From the NCBI GenBank assembly GCA_944381155.1, contig CALWKA010000008.1:1-55429 (forward strand): a stretch of DNA of 55,429 nucleotides, read 5' to 3'. This stretch comes from an uncultured Clostridia bacterium (GTDB lineage Bacteria; Bacillota; Clostridia; Christensenellales; UBA1242). Made by a program: the position numbers and the translations under genes. This document shows, one piece after another, positions 9,089-16,782 of the stretch (position 1 is the first letter of the stretch; the number at the start of each line of letters is the position of its first letter). The notes beneath the pieces were generated by a model that was not told the DNA's origin, did not search any database, and saw nothing but the letters and a program-made list of their open reading frames with translations.

Positions 9089-9598
9089 ATGAAAGAAAAT
9101 GTAAAAAGAGTAAAAAAAGATGTGACTAAAATGCTCATTATATCTATTGTGGCAAGCGTTTTGTTTGTCGTGGGCATTCCGCTAATCGCCGTGTTTGCGG
9201 GCAAAAATTGGGTGATAATGGCTTTAGGAATCGTGTTTGTCGTATTTGGATTTTATGGCTCGCCTATGCTTTGGTTGTCGTATGCGGGCAAGCGAAAAAC
9301 TAAACGCGTGGTAGAAGCTGTGGAAGAAGAAAATTTGTATACAAACGCTGAAATCGCACAGCAACTTTCTATGAAAGAAAAAGAAGTTCAAGCGGAAGTG
9401 TATAAGGCGATCAACAAAAAATTTTTGGTGGGGTATATTTACGACGGCGCAACGATCAAATTGAATGACAAGCAAAAACCTACACAAAAATTGCATATTA
9501 AAAAATGTATCAATTGCGGGGGAAAGTTGGAGCAGGATGGCGAAAAGTGGCATTGCCCGTATTGTGATATGACATTTTCAAAAGAGGAGATCCAATAG
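9089..9598 (+). CDS. Two-TM membrane protein with C-terminal zinc ribbon
   Basis: A 169-residue protein of unknown role. A basic N-terminus leads into two membrane helices (about 15-37 and 41-65). A helix-turn-helix-like segment follows (about 85-120, containing YTNAEIAQQLSMKEKEVQAE). The C-terminus is a zinc ribbon with Cys-x2-Cys twice (CINC and CPYC). The layout suggests a membrane-anchored protein whose cytoplasmic tail may bind nucleic acid or protein; this is inference. The ATG at 9089 has no SD, but a -10 box lies 6 bases upstream. The next gene starts 17 bases after the stop and is probably co-transcribed. Confidence 0.85.
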   Translation: MKENVKRVKKDVTKMLIISIVASVLFVVGIPLIAVFAGKNWVIMALGIVFVVFGFYGSPMLWLSYAGKRKTKRVVEAVEEENLYTNAEIAQQLSMKEKEVQAEVYKAINKKFLVGYIYDGATIKLNDKQKPTQKLHIKKCINCGGKLEQDGEKWHCPYCDMTFSKEEIQ

Positions 9599-9615
9599 AT
9601 TCGAGGATGGAGATT

Positions 9616-10395
9616 ATGTACGAAAAAGAATTTAAACTAGCGAAGAAATTGATTCGATATGTTGGGAAACATATTATTAATCATAGCGTAGGGAAAGTTT
9701 CGAGCAAAGGGAAATTTGATTTTGTGACGGACAAAGATTTTGAAAGCGAACAATATTTGATAAACAATATTAAAAAATCGTTTGAAAATGATAATTTTTT
9801 GACCGAAGAAAGCTATTCGCAAAGTCAGATTTTGGACCGCACTTGGATAATTGATCCGATAGACGGAACGCACAATTTTATGAATAATTTTCATATTTTT
9901 TGTGTGCAACTAGCATTTTACGATGCGGGAAATACTCAATTTTCAATAATCTATATACCAAAATTGGATGAATTTTATTATGCAATTCGAAATCAGGGAG
10001 CATATCTCAATGAAAAGCGCTTGAAAATTGATAGTCTTGCCGATCCAAAAACTATGTTGGTTGATGCCGATTTTTCAAAGAATTCAGATGTTATGCGCCT
10101 CAATTTTAATATAATGGAAGAAATTGAAAATGATTGTCTGTCGTTTAGAGATTTAGGGAGCTATGGTTGCGAGTGCGCGTTTTTTGCTAGTGGCAGATTT
10201 GCGATATACTATCATATAAACAGGAAAATCAATCCTTGGGATAGGATGCCGGGAGAATTGTTGTGCATTGAAGCGGGTGCATATTCAACATATAAAAAAT
10301 ATAATAATTTTGTATATCATATCCTTGCGATCAACGAAGATATTTTAAACCGAATGGAAGAAATCATAAAGCGAAACATTGATAAATTGCAATAA
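9616..10395 (+). CDS. Inositol-monophosphatase-family phosphatase
   Basis: This family uses metal-dependent hydrolysis of sugar or nucleotide phosphates (inositol phosphate, fructose 1,6-bisphosphate, PAP); the substrate cannot be told here. The 259-residue protein carries all three signature blocks: TDKDFESE with TEES (Glu64-Glu65), WIIDPIDGTHNF (Asp80, Asp83, Gly84, Thr85), and NPWDRMPGELLCIEAGA with the metal-binding WD. An ATG at 9607 is also in frame, but GAGG at 9603-9606 is placed correctly only for the ATG at 9616, which is chosen. It lies 17 bases after the zinc-ribbon gene. Confidence 0.9.
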   Translation: MYEKEFKLAKKLIRYVGKHIINHSVGKVSSKGKFDFVTDKDFESEQYLINNIKKSFENDNFLTEESYSQSQILDRTWIIDPIDGTHNFMNNFHIFCVQLAFYDAGNTQFSIIYIPKLDEFYYAIRNQGAYLNEKRLKIDSLADPKTMLVDADFSKNSDVMRLNFNIMEEIENDCLSFRDLGSYGCECAFFASGRFAIYYHINRKINPWDRMPGELLCIEAGAYSTYKKYNNFVYHILAINEDILNRMEEIIKRNIDKLQ

Positions 10396-10459
10396 ACTGA
10401 TATTACATTAATATGAATTTTTAATCTAAAAATAAAAAACAAAGCGGACTAAAAATATA

Positions 10460-11533
10460 TTAATTCTTTTGTTTATAATTTCCATAATTATCATTTTTAA
10501 TATAAAAGGTGTTTTTGCCGGCTCCACATTTTTTAATTTGTTCTTCAATCGCTAACTTTTTTAATGCGCTTTCAATTGATTTAGCACTCAAACTTGGGCA
10601 CAATTCAATGATTGTTGATTTTGTAAACTTCCCTATAATGGTAGATATGGCTTTCTCAACCATTTTTATTGCTGGAACTTTTAAGGAAACCATACTAACT
10701 CTTTCTTCAAAATCTCTATAAGCAGAAAGGATTGTTCCAAGTAAATATTTAATAAAACTTTCTATATTATCTTTTCCCATCTCCCATCCTATTTGAGATT
10801 GTGCAAGTGCGTCATAGTATAAACTTTTAGTTTTAGCTATTTTTGTCTCAAGTGAAATATATTTGCCAACTAAATAACCGCATCTATAAAGAAGTAGGGT
10901 TGTAAGCAGTCGGCTCATTCTTCCATTGCCATCTAAAAATGGATGAATGCACAAAAAATCGTGTATAAAAATTGGTATTAAAATAAGCGGGTCTACATCG
11001 TTTTTTGCAATAGCATTGTTAAATTCCTTGCAAATCTTTTCAATGGCAATAGGTGTTTCAATTGGAGATAAAGGTGTAAAAATAGTATAATTTTTGCCAT
11101 TTCGGTCAGTGCCACTAATATAGTTTTGAACATTCTTAAAAGTGCCACCAATTGCTTTTGATGAATGACTATAAAGTAGTTTGTGAAGTTGTAAAATATA
11201 GTTTGGTATTATAGGAATATATTCATAACTTTCGTGAAGAATATTCAAAACATCTCTATATCCTGCAATTTCTTCTTCATCTCTGTTTTTGGGGGTTGTC
11301 TTTTCACTGACAAGTTGTTTTAATCTCGTGTTTGTTGTTCTAATTCCTTCAATTTCATTTGAAGATTCAGTGCTTTGAACTTTTGCAATCTCTACAAGTT
11401 TTTCAAGTTCTTGTGGTTTTTGCTTTAAAAATAATTCTTGTTTTGCTTTGTGTTCGTGAATTTGTGCGATATATGCAATTATCTCATTGTCCCATTTTTT
11501 GTTTTTCAACACTGCATAGTTAAAATCTCTCAT
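10460..11533 (-). CDS. Fic-domain protein (class II, AMP-transferase type)
   Basis: Fic enzymes usually transfer AMP to hydroxyl side chains of proteins. The 357-residue protein has an N-terminal inhibitory helix with the S-x3-E-G motif (Ser58 to Gly63, inhibitory Glu62), then the complete catalytic motif HPFLDGNGR (His197 to Arg205), and a C-terminal winged-helix-like region (about 285-350). An N-terminal inhibitory helix makes it class II, normally self-inhibited. The target is unknown; stand-alone Fic proteins of this layout are common in gut bacteria. The ATG has the SD TAGGAG 3 bases upstream. It is a single-gene unit with its own promoter flanked by repeated TAGGAGAAT motifs, which suggests autoregulation. 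Confidence 0.93.
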   Translation of the reverse strand: MRDFNYAVLKNKKWDNEIIAYIAQIHEHKAKQELFLKQKPQELEKLVEIAKVQSTESSNEIEGIRTTNTRLKQLVSEKTTPKNRDEEEIAGYRDVLNILHESYEYIPIIPNYILQLHKLLYSHSSKAIGGTFKNVQNYISGTDRNGKNYTIFTPLSPIETPIAIEKICKEFNNAIAKNDVDPLILIPIFIHDFLCIHPFLDGNGRMSRLLTTLLLYRCGYLVGKYISLETKIAKTKSLYYDALAQSQIGWEMGKDNIESFIKYLLGTILSAYRDFEERVSMVSLKVPAIKMVEKAISTIIGKFTKSTIIELCPSLSAKSIESALKKLAIEEQIKKCGAGKNTFYIKNDNYGNYKQKN

Positions 11534-11551
11534 TCTCCTATTCCTCCGTTA

Positions 11552-11584
11552 ATTCTCCTAAATTATATATTAAAATAGGAGAAT
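11552..11584. promoter_or_regulatory. Inverted repeat around the fic promoter -10
   Basis: ATTCTCCTA (11552-11560) and TAGGAGAAT (11576-11584) form a perfect 9-bp inverted repeat with a 15-base spacer that contains the -10 box. A third copy of the same 9-mer (11532-11540) covers the SD and start codon of fic. Confidence 0.65.
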
Positions 11585-11590
11585 AGTCAA
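11562..11590 (-). promoter_or_regulatory. Promoter of the fic gene
   Basis: TTGACT (11590-11585), 17 bases, TATAAT (11567-11562) on the minus strand. The expected start is near 11555. The elements interlock with the TAGGAGAAT inverted repeat. Confidence 0.75.
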
Positions 11591-11645
11591 GCATATAAGT
11601 AAAAATAGACGAAAAAATATGAATACTTCTTTAGGATATAAAAAT

Positions 11646-11707
11646 AAAAAAAGGAACTTTTTTAGCAAACAGGCTCATAGGGTTATTTTAGTAAGGTTCC
11701 TTTTTTT
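11646..11707 (-). terminator. Terminator of the tetR-rlmD-degV operon
   Basis: A perfect 12-bp stem (11646-11657 with 11696-11707) ends in seven T residues on the minus strand, about 50 bases after the degV stop. The loop is unusually long (38 bases) and no inner hairpin is obvious. It could also stop plus-strand transcription. Confidence 0.7.
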
Positions 11708-11756
11708 GTAATTTCAAAATGATTTAACATTAGTGCACTTTTATTTTAGAGTGATT

Positions 11757-12602
11757 TTATTTTTCTTTGCCAAAGAAGAATAGCGCAAGCAATCCTGGCC
11801 CGGTATGGCAACCGATCACTTGAGTTAGATCAGTGATTATTGGTTCAACTCCCAATTCTTCTTTTAACTGATTGGCCAGCATTTGTGCGTCTTCTAAACA
11901 GACAGCGTGGTTGATAAACACATATTTTTTGTCTGCAATCTTTTCAGCACAAATCTTTTTTAGTTCGCTAATTGCTTTTCTTCTTGAAATTATTTTTCTA
12001 TATGACACCAATCTACCTTGCTCGTCCACGCGTAGCACAGGCTTGATATTGAGAAGTGAACCTAACATTCCGCTCACTTTGCTCACTCTGCCACCGCGAA
12101 CAAGATATTTTAATTGCTCAACTGTGAAATAACTGCAAGCATAAGGAATGAGCGCGCGGATAGTTTCCGCTATTTCATCTATTGATTTTCCTTCCTGCAT
12201 CAATTCGTATGCCTTCATCACCAACAAACCTTCGCCCGATGCTGCATTGAGCGAGTCGATCACTATGATTTTATTTTTATTTTTTTCGTTTAATTCATCC
12301 GCTATTCGCTTCATTGTAGCGGTGCTTCCACTTAAAGCAGATGAAAATCCAATATGTAAAACATCTTCACCCGATTTTGCCAAATTTTCGAGATATTCAC
12401 GCGCATAAAATTCGTTTATTTGCGAAGTGGTGGGGACAGCGCCTTCACGCATTTTTTGATAGTATTGTTCGACAGGCAGATCGTCGCTCAAATCGTTATA
12501 TGTCTTGTCGTCCAAATTGATCTGCATAGGTATCATACTTATATTCAATTTTTCATAATATTCTTTTGGCAAATTTGCTGTGGAATCAGTGCTTAATATC
12601 AT
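11757..12602 (-). CDS. DegV family fatty-acid-binding protein (first paralogue)
   Basis: DegV/FakB proteins bind a fatty acid between two alpha/beta domains and, in known cases, present it to the kinase FakA for phosphorylation; no fakA is visible here. The 281-residue protein has the family start MILSTDSTANLP, the PTTSQI segment, the GFSSALSGS motif, the RGGRVSK loop and the C-terminal GCHTGPG motif. Its ATG overlaps the rlmD stop by one base (TAATG) and has AAGGAG upstream, so translation is coupled. It is the last gene of the tetR-rlmD-degV operon. A second degV (14609-15529) faces away from the same regulator. Confidence 0.92.
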   Translation of the reverse strand: MILSTDSTANLPKEYYEKLNISMIPMQINLDDKTYNDLSDDLPVEQYYQKMREGAVPTTSQINEFYAREYLENLAKSGEDVLHIGFSSALSGSTATMKRIADELNEKNKNKIIVIDSLNAASGEGLLVMKAYELMQEGKSIDEIAETIRALIPYACSYFTVEQLKYLVRGGRVSKVSGMLGSLLNIKPVLRVDEQGRLVSYRKIISRRKAISELKKICAEKIADKKYVFINHAVCLEDAQMLANQLKEELGVEPIITDLTQVIGCHTGPGLLALFFFGKEK

Positions 12603-13870
12603 TATTTTTCTCCTTTATATTTTAATTTAACTATTGTTTCAACTTGATTCGTGTTTGGGAACATATCGTATGGAATAATCTCTTCTATTATATAGTCATT
12701 TTTCAAAAATTGCAAATCTTTTGCTAGTGCTATTGGGTTGCAAGAGATGTAAATTATAGATTTTATTCCAATAATTTGTCGTAATATGTCTTTTCCGCAT
12801 CCTTTTTTTGACGGATCGAGAATGAGAGCGTCTGCTTTTTTATGAATTTTTTTATATTCAATATTGAAATCGCCCAAAATGTTTTTTACATTTTTTATTC
12901 CATTATTTTTGATAAGTTTTTGCGCTTGGATGTGTGAACTTTTCTCTATCTCTATGCCGAAAACAAATTTTGCTTTTCTAGCGCATATTGCACTCAATAA
13001 TCCCGCTCCGCTGAAGCCATTGATGACGATTTCATCTGCGTGAATATAGTCTAAAACTTTTGCATAAATTTTGTCTTGAATATTGATATTCGTTTGATGA
13101 AAAGATAGCAAATCAATGCTATATTTTAGATCAAAATTTTGAATGACAATCTGTTTTACTCCTGCCAAAAAATATGTTTTTCCAGCGATGACCACGGCAT
13201 CTTTCCGCGCATTTACCACAAGATACAGCCCGATACGATCAAAATGTGATTTTAAAACTTTATAGAAATCTAGGCAATCAATATATTTTTTTCCTACGAT
13301 TGCCACCAAAATTTGATTGTCAATTGCGCGCACGACTAGATGCTTTATATTGGGGCGAATGGCTGGGCGATCGGACAGATATTGCACGAATAGTGAATAT
13401 ACTTTATTTATCTTTTCATCAACTATTAGACATTTTGAAATGTTTACAATTTCGTTTGATTTTTGTTTGTAAAACCCTGCGCCGTCGATTGAAAAATTGA
13501 AACTAGCTTTGTTGCGATAATTATATATTTTGTCACTAGGAATCGTGGCGGAAACGGGGAAGTCAATTTGTGCAATTTTTTTAATCGTTTTTTGAACCAA
13601 TATTGATTTATATCTTAATTGCTCACTATAACTGATGTGTTGCAAATCGCATCCACCACAATCATAAAAATATGGACAGAGTGGAAGTTGCCTTTCACGA
13701 GATTGAGAGATTAAAGATTTCAATTCGGCTTGCGCATAATTTTTGTATTTTCGTTTGATTTCAATTTCCACCTTTTCGCCAACTATCGCGTTCGGCACGA
13801 AAAAAATAAAATTGTCTTCCTTTGCCACGCCTTCTGCGTTCATACCATAATCAATAATATTCGCTTGCAT
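12602..13870 (-). CDS. rlmD: 23S rRNA (uracil-5-)-methyltransferase, RumA family
   Basis: Members methylate C5 of specific 23S rRNA uridines using SAM. The 422-residue protein has an N-terminal TRAM-like domain, then the iron-sulfur ligands Cys65, Cys71, Cys74 (CGGCDLQH) and Cys147, then the methyltransferase fold with the SFHQTN motif and the catalytic ISCNP motif (Cys377). The usual DPPRxG substrate loop reads DPSKKGC, a modest departure. In Bacillota a single enzyme of this type may modify two sites (RlmCD), so the exact position is not settled. The start overlaps the upstream tetR gene by 20 bases, and the stop overlaps the degV start. Confidence 0.9.
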   Translation of the reverse strand: MQANIIDYGMNAEGVAKEDNFIFFVPNAIVGEKVEIEIKRKYKNYAQAELKSLISQSRERQLPLCPYFYDCGGCDLQHISYSEQLRYKSILVQKTIKKIAQIDFPVSATIPSDKIYNYRNKASFNFSIDGAGFYKQKSNEIVNISKCLIVDEKINKVYSLFVQYLSDRPAIRPNIKHLVVRAIDNQILVAIVGKKYIDCLDFYKVLKSHFDRIGLYLVVNARKDAVVIAGKTYFLAGVKQIVIQNFDLKYSIDLLSFHQTNINIQDKIYAKVLDYIHADEIVINGFSGAGLLSAICARKAKFVFGIEIEKSSHIQAQKLIKNNGIKNVKNILGDFNIEYKKIHKKADALILDPSKKGCGKDILRQIIGIKSIIYISCNPIALAKDLQFLKNDYIIEEIIPYDMFPNTNQVETIVKLKYKGEK

Positions 13871-14444
13871 TTTGTCTAATTATTCCTTTTATTCCCTGAC
13901 GAATGAGAGCGGGTAAAAATTGCTTTAAGTCGTCCAATTTGCAATTTATGTTGCCTTTGAACCAATCGGTATATACATTGACCACTCCGCCCACCACATA
14001 TTGAACGGTCATTTTGAAATACTCATAGTTTGTCACATATTTCATAATTTTGAAATTGTTAGATATAGATTTCAAAATTGAATTTTTAATCTTTTCCATA
14101 AGGTTGCCATTGTCGCTGGCGGTGATGATAAGGCGATAATATTCAATATCTTTTGACAAAATTTCGTTCAGTCTTTCTATCATCACTTCGGGCAAATGGT
14201 CGATATCAGACATACGAAAATCGATTTCCATTTCATTGAAATTGGAAGCGAGTTCGTTTTCAATATATTGTGCCACATCTTCCAAATTTTTGAAATGCAA
14301 ATAAAATGTCCCACGATTGATGCCCGTAGCATTTACAATATCTGTGACGGTGAATTTGTTGCCCGTTTCAATTAGTAGGGTTAGATAGGTGGACGCAATT
14401 TTCTTTTTGCTCAATATTGAATTCTTGTATTCCGCTTTTTTCAT
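13851..14444 (-). CDS. TetR-family transcriptional regulator
   Basis: A 197-residue repressor-type protein. The N-terminal helix-turn-helix (about 20-60) contains FTVTDIVNATGINRGTFYLH, typical of TetR; the C-terminal helical domain would bind an unknown ligand. The frame stays open upstream to 14480, but that region is the promoter itself. The ATG at 14444 lies 7 bases after the -10 box and has no SD, predicting a leaderless transcript; another ATG is 3 codons upstream. It heads the operon with rlmD and degV and is divergent from the second degV. TGTTTAT half-sites lie in both promoters, so it probably controls both units. Confidence 0.88.
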   Translation of the reverse strand: MKKAEYKNSILSKKKIASTYLTLLIETGNKFTVTDIVNATGINRGTFYLHFKNLEDVAQYIENELASNFNEMEIDFRMSDIDHLPEVMIERLNEILSKDIEYYRLIITASDNGNLMEKIKNSILKSISNNFKIMKYVTNYEYFKMTVQYVVGGVVNVYTDWFKGNINCKLDDLKQFLPALIRQGIKGIIRQNASEYY

Positions 14445-14451
14445 AACAATC

Positions 14452-14480
14452 ATTTTATCAAAAATAAACAGATTTGTCAA
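14452..14480 (-). promoter_or_regulatory. tetR operon promoter predicting a leaderless transcript
   Basis: TTGACA (14480-14475), 17 bases, TAAAAT (14457-14452), then 7 bases to the ATG at 14444. An ATAAACA half-site (14464-14470 on the plus strand) lies in the spacer. Confidence 0.75.
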
Positions 14481-14538
14481 ATACTGTCTAGAGTTTATAA
14501 ATATTTTTAGGAAATTTTTTGAAAATAATTTATTTTAG

Positions 14539-14567
14539 TTGTACAATTTCCTTTTGTTTATTATAAT
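14539..14567 (+). promoter_or_regulatory. Promoter of the second degV gene
   Basis: TTGTAC (14539-14544), 17 bases, TATAAT (14562-14567). The start is expected near 14574. A TGTTTAT half-site (14555-14561) lies in the spacer. AAGGAG at 14598-14603 is the SD for the ATG at 14609. Confidence 0.75.
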
Positions 14568-14573
14568 ACAATT

Positions 14574-14589
14574 ATAAACATTTGTTTAT
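14574..14589. promoter_or_regulatory. TetR-type palindrome at the degV transcription start
   Basis: ATAAACATTTGTTTAT is a perfect 7-2-7 palindrome starting at the predicted +1 of degV. Its half-site TGTTTAT recurs in the spacers of both divergent promoters, which points to the adjacent TetR protein as the ligand (inferred). Confidence 0.6.
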
Positions 14590-14608
14590 TTTTGTATAAG
14601 GAGAAGTT

Positions 14609-15529
14609 ATGAAAAAGATTGCATTAGTGGTGGACAATTCGGGCAGTTTGACACCCGAAGAAATAAAAAAAATTCGTGTTACAAAAATGATCCCAATTTC
14701 TTTCATCGTCAATGGCGAAGAGTATTATGAAAATCAGAATATGTCGTATGAAGAATTTTATAAGTTCTTGGCAGACAAAAAGACGGATGTCAGCACTTCT
14801 CAACCCAGCATTGAAATGATCAAAGAAGAATGGAGAAATATTTTGAAAGACTATGATGAAATAGTCTACATCATTTTGTCAGGCGGGTTGAGCGAATCGT
14901 GCAATACCGCAATCAATGCTAGCCATACAGATGAATTTGAAGGCAGAGTTTTTGTCGTCAATAATCAGCGCGTGGCGTATACCAACAAAATGGCAATGTT
15001 TGAAGCGCGTTATATGATTGATCACGGCAAGAGCGGGAAGGAAATCAAAGATTACCTTGAAAAGACGAGAAGCGAATGCGGAATCTACATCGCGGTGGAT
15101 ACGCTCAAATATTTGAAAAAGGGAGGTAGAGTCACTCCTGCTGCGGCAGCTATTGGAACATTATTGAATATCAAGCCAATACTTCAAATTCACGGTGGCA
15201 AATTGGACGCGTATGCGAAAGTGATGTCTATGAAACAGGCAAGAGCCAAGATGATTGCTGCCACTCAAAAAGAGATTTTGGAAAAATTCCCAGAAGAAGC
15301 GAAAGAAGGAAAGGTGTATATTGGAATGGCACACAGCAATCCTAATTTGCAGGCGCAAGAGTTGAAAGATTTTAGAGAAGAAGTTGCGCGTGCATTCCCA
15401 AATTATCCATTCTTTACATTTGATCCGTTGCCACTATTCATAGTTTGCCACACCGGGCCTTATGCTATGGCGGTAGGATATTGTGTGAACAAAATGGGCA
15501 TAATCAAAGAAATGATGAAAGACGAGTAA
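14609..15529 (+). CDS. DegV family fatty-acid-binding protein (second paralogue)
   Basis: A 306-residue DegV/FakB-type protein, distinct from the paralogue at 11757-12602. Family features: MKKIALVVDNSGSLTPEE at the start, the VSTSQPS segment, LSGGLSESCN (fatty-acid-binding serine region), KKGGRVTPAAAAIG, and VCHTGPYAMAVGY near the end. It has a strong SD (AAGGAG, 5 bases before the ATG). It stands alone between its own regulated promoter and a hairpin terminator overlapping the stop codon. Two paralogues under one regulator could bind different fatty acids; that is a guess from family knowledge. Confidence 0.92.
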   Translation: MKKIALVVDNSGSLTPEEIKKIRVTKMIPISFIVNGEEYYENQNMSYEEFYKFLADKKTDVSTSQPSIEMIKEEWRNILKDYDEIVYIILSGGLSESCNTAINASHTDEFEGRVFVVNNQRVAYTNKMAMFEARYMIDHGKSGKEIKDYLEKTRSECGIYIAVDTLKYLKKGGRVTPAAAAIGTLLNIKPILQIHGGKLDAYAKVMSMKQARAKMIAATQKEILEKFPEEAKEGKVYIGMAHSNPNLQAQELKDFREEVARAFPNYPFFTFDPLPLFIVCHTGPYAMAVGYCVNKMGIIKEMMKDE

Positions 15530-15541
15530 TTCGTCTTTTTT
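15518..15541 (+). terminator. Terminator overlapping the degV stop codon
   Basis: AAAGACGA (15518-15525) pairs perfectly with TCGTCTTT (15531-15538) around a 5-base loop containing the TAA stop, followed by T residues to 15541. Confidence 0.8.
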
Positions 15542-15692
15542 ATCAAATATTCTATTGATTTTTAATGAGATTAGAGTGATGATTATATGATTTTAATTCA
15601 AAATATGATTAATCAAAAAATAGTTTATTTTTATTGATACGGTTAGTTTAGATTTTTAAAATAAACTATGGAATTGCCGATGCTGAAATATT

Positions 15693-15720
15693 TTGAATTT
15701 TACAAAATTTTTGATAAAAT
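15693..15720 (+). promoter_or_regulatory. Promoter predicting a leaderless transcript
   Basis: TTGAAT (15693-15698), 16 bases, TAAAAT (15715-15720), then 6 bases to the ATG at 15727, with no SD. Confidence 0.6.
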
Positions 15721-15726
15721 ATAAAT

Positions 15727-16074
15727 ATGAACAGTGTGGAATTAGTGATCAAAAAATCTAAATTTATCGCATATAAATATGAAATTAATTCGCTTCAAGA
15801 AGTAAAAGACATTTTAAAAAATCTCAAGACCGAGCATAAAAAAGCAAATCATATTTGTTATGCGTATGTATATAATAAGGAACAAGTGAGCGAAAAATGT
15901 AGCGATGATGGCGAACCGAACAGGACGGCGGGTTATCCGATTTTGCAAGTGATGAAAAAGAAAAATTTGACCAACACTTTGGTGGCGGTGGTGCGCTATT
16001 TTGGCGGTATCAAATTGGGCGCAGGTGGGCTGACGCGCGCATATACCAACGCGACAAGCGAAGTGTTGAAATAA
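15727..16074 (+). CDS. YigZ/IMPACT-family protein, N-terminal domain only
   Basis: A 115-residue protein that matches only the first domain of the YigZ (UPF0029/IMPACT) family. Family signatures are all present: KKSKFIAY near the start, the CSDDGEPNRTAGYPIL block, and VVRYFGGIKLGAGGLTRAY near the end. Usual members have about 200 residues with a second, ferredoxin-like domain (DUF1949); here a TAA ends the frame right after the first domain and I see no continuation in other frames. The domain looks intact, so a naturally short form is as likely as truncation. Function is unclear; relatives are linked to translation or ribosome-associated regulation. The start lies 6 bases after a -10 box and lacks an SD. 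Confidence 0.85.
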   Translation: MNSVELVIKKSKFIAYKYEINSLQEVKDILKNLKTEHKKANHICYAYVYNKEQVSEKCSDDGEPNRTAGYPILQVMKKKNLTNTLVAVVRYFGGIKLGAGGLTRAYTNATSEVLK

Positions 16075-16090
16075 TTATTTGCAATAACTA

Positions 16091-16119
16091 TTGAAATTTT
16101 AAACATTATATGTTATTAT
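16091..16119 (+). promoter_or_regulatory. Promoter predicting a leaderless transcript
   Basis: TTGAAA (16091-16096), 17 bases, TATTAT (16114-16119), then 7 bases to the ATG at 16127, with no SD before that ATG. Confidence 0.65.
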
Positions 16120-16126
16120 TAAGATT

Positions 16127-16726
16127 ATGGAAAGAATGAAAATAGCTATAGATATAGATGGAACATTGATAGATTGCGATAATTTTTTATATAGAATTTC
16201 AAATAAATATTTGTCTAGCCCAACTGCTAAATCAAACAAAAAATTGAGATATTCAATAATAGAAAATGAAAATGATGACAAAGATGGGCTGATATCAAAC
16301 ATTATTGATAAATTTACAAATATGGGAAAAGTTTCGTCCTATATTGGCAAAGAAGATTCGGTGAGTTTGGTGAACGCGTGGCACGAAAGCGGAATAATAA
16401 TTTATCTTTTGTCTAGTCGTCCAAATTTTGCTTCGCTAAATAGAGCGTTGAGAGAATTTTTCAACAAATCAAATTTGCAGTATAGTTGTATGGTGCTGCA
16501 TTGCAACAACAAGGCAAAATTTTGCAACCAGTTTCATATTGATCTACTGATAGACAATTCTCCCGCCATTTGTAAGAGTGTGGAAGACGAGGGCACGGAT
16601 ACAATCTGTTTGAATAGCGATGCAAACAAAAAAAAGAAATTTCAAGACTTGCGCTTTGCAAACGATTGGCGCCAGATTGCAGATATCGTGAGCGATATTA
16701 AATTGGAAAAAGATAAGAAAGTATAA
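16127..16726 (+). CDS. HAD-family nucleotidase (5'-deoxyribonucleotidase-like)
   Basis: A 199-residue phosphatase of the haloacid dehalogenase superfamily. Motif I is IDIDGTLID (nucleophile Asp in DxDGT), motif II is LLSSRP, motif III includes a lysine in NNKAKFC, and motif IV is DLLIDNSP. This set and the size resemble 5'(3')-deoxyribonucleotidases and putative YqfW-type nucleotidases; the substrate is not proven. Two ATGs are possible (16127 and 16136). The first is placed 7 bases after a good promoter and would be leaderless; the second has only a weak GGAA upstream. The C-terminus is lysine-rich. argS follows 56 bases later with its own promoter. Confidence 0.85.
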   Translation: MERMKIAIDIDGTLIDCDNFLYRISNKYLSSPTAKSNKKLRYSIIENENDDKDGLISNIIDKFTNMGKVSSYIGKEDSVSLVNAWHESGIIIYLLSSRPNFASLNRALREFFNKSNLQYSCMVLHCNNKAKFCNQFHIDLLIDNSPAICKSVEDEGTDTICLNSDANKKKKFQDLRFANDWRQIADIVSDIKLEKDKKV

Positions 16727-16746
16727 AATTGCAGTTGATAAATTTA

Positions 16747-16775
16747 TTGCAATATTGATCAGTTTGTGCTATAAT
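16747..16775 (+). promoter_or_regulatory. argS promoter predicting a leaderless transcript
   Basis: TTGCAA (16747-16752), 17 bases, TATAAT (16770-16775), then 7 bases to the ATG at 16783. No SD precedes this ATG. Confidence 0.65.
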
Positions 16776-16782
16776 AAAATTT

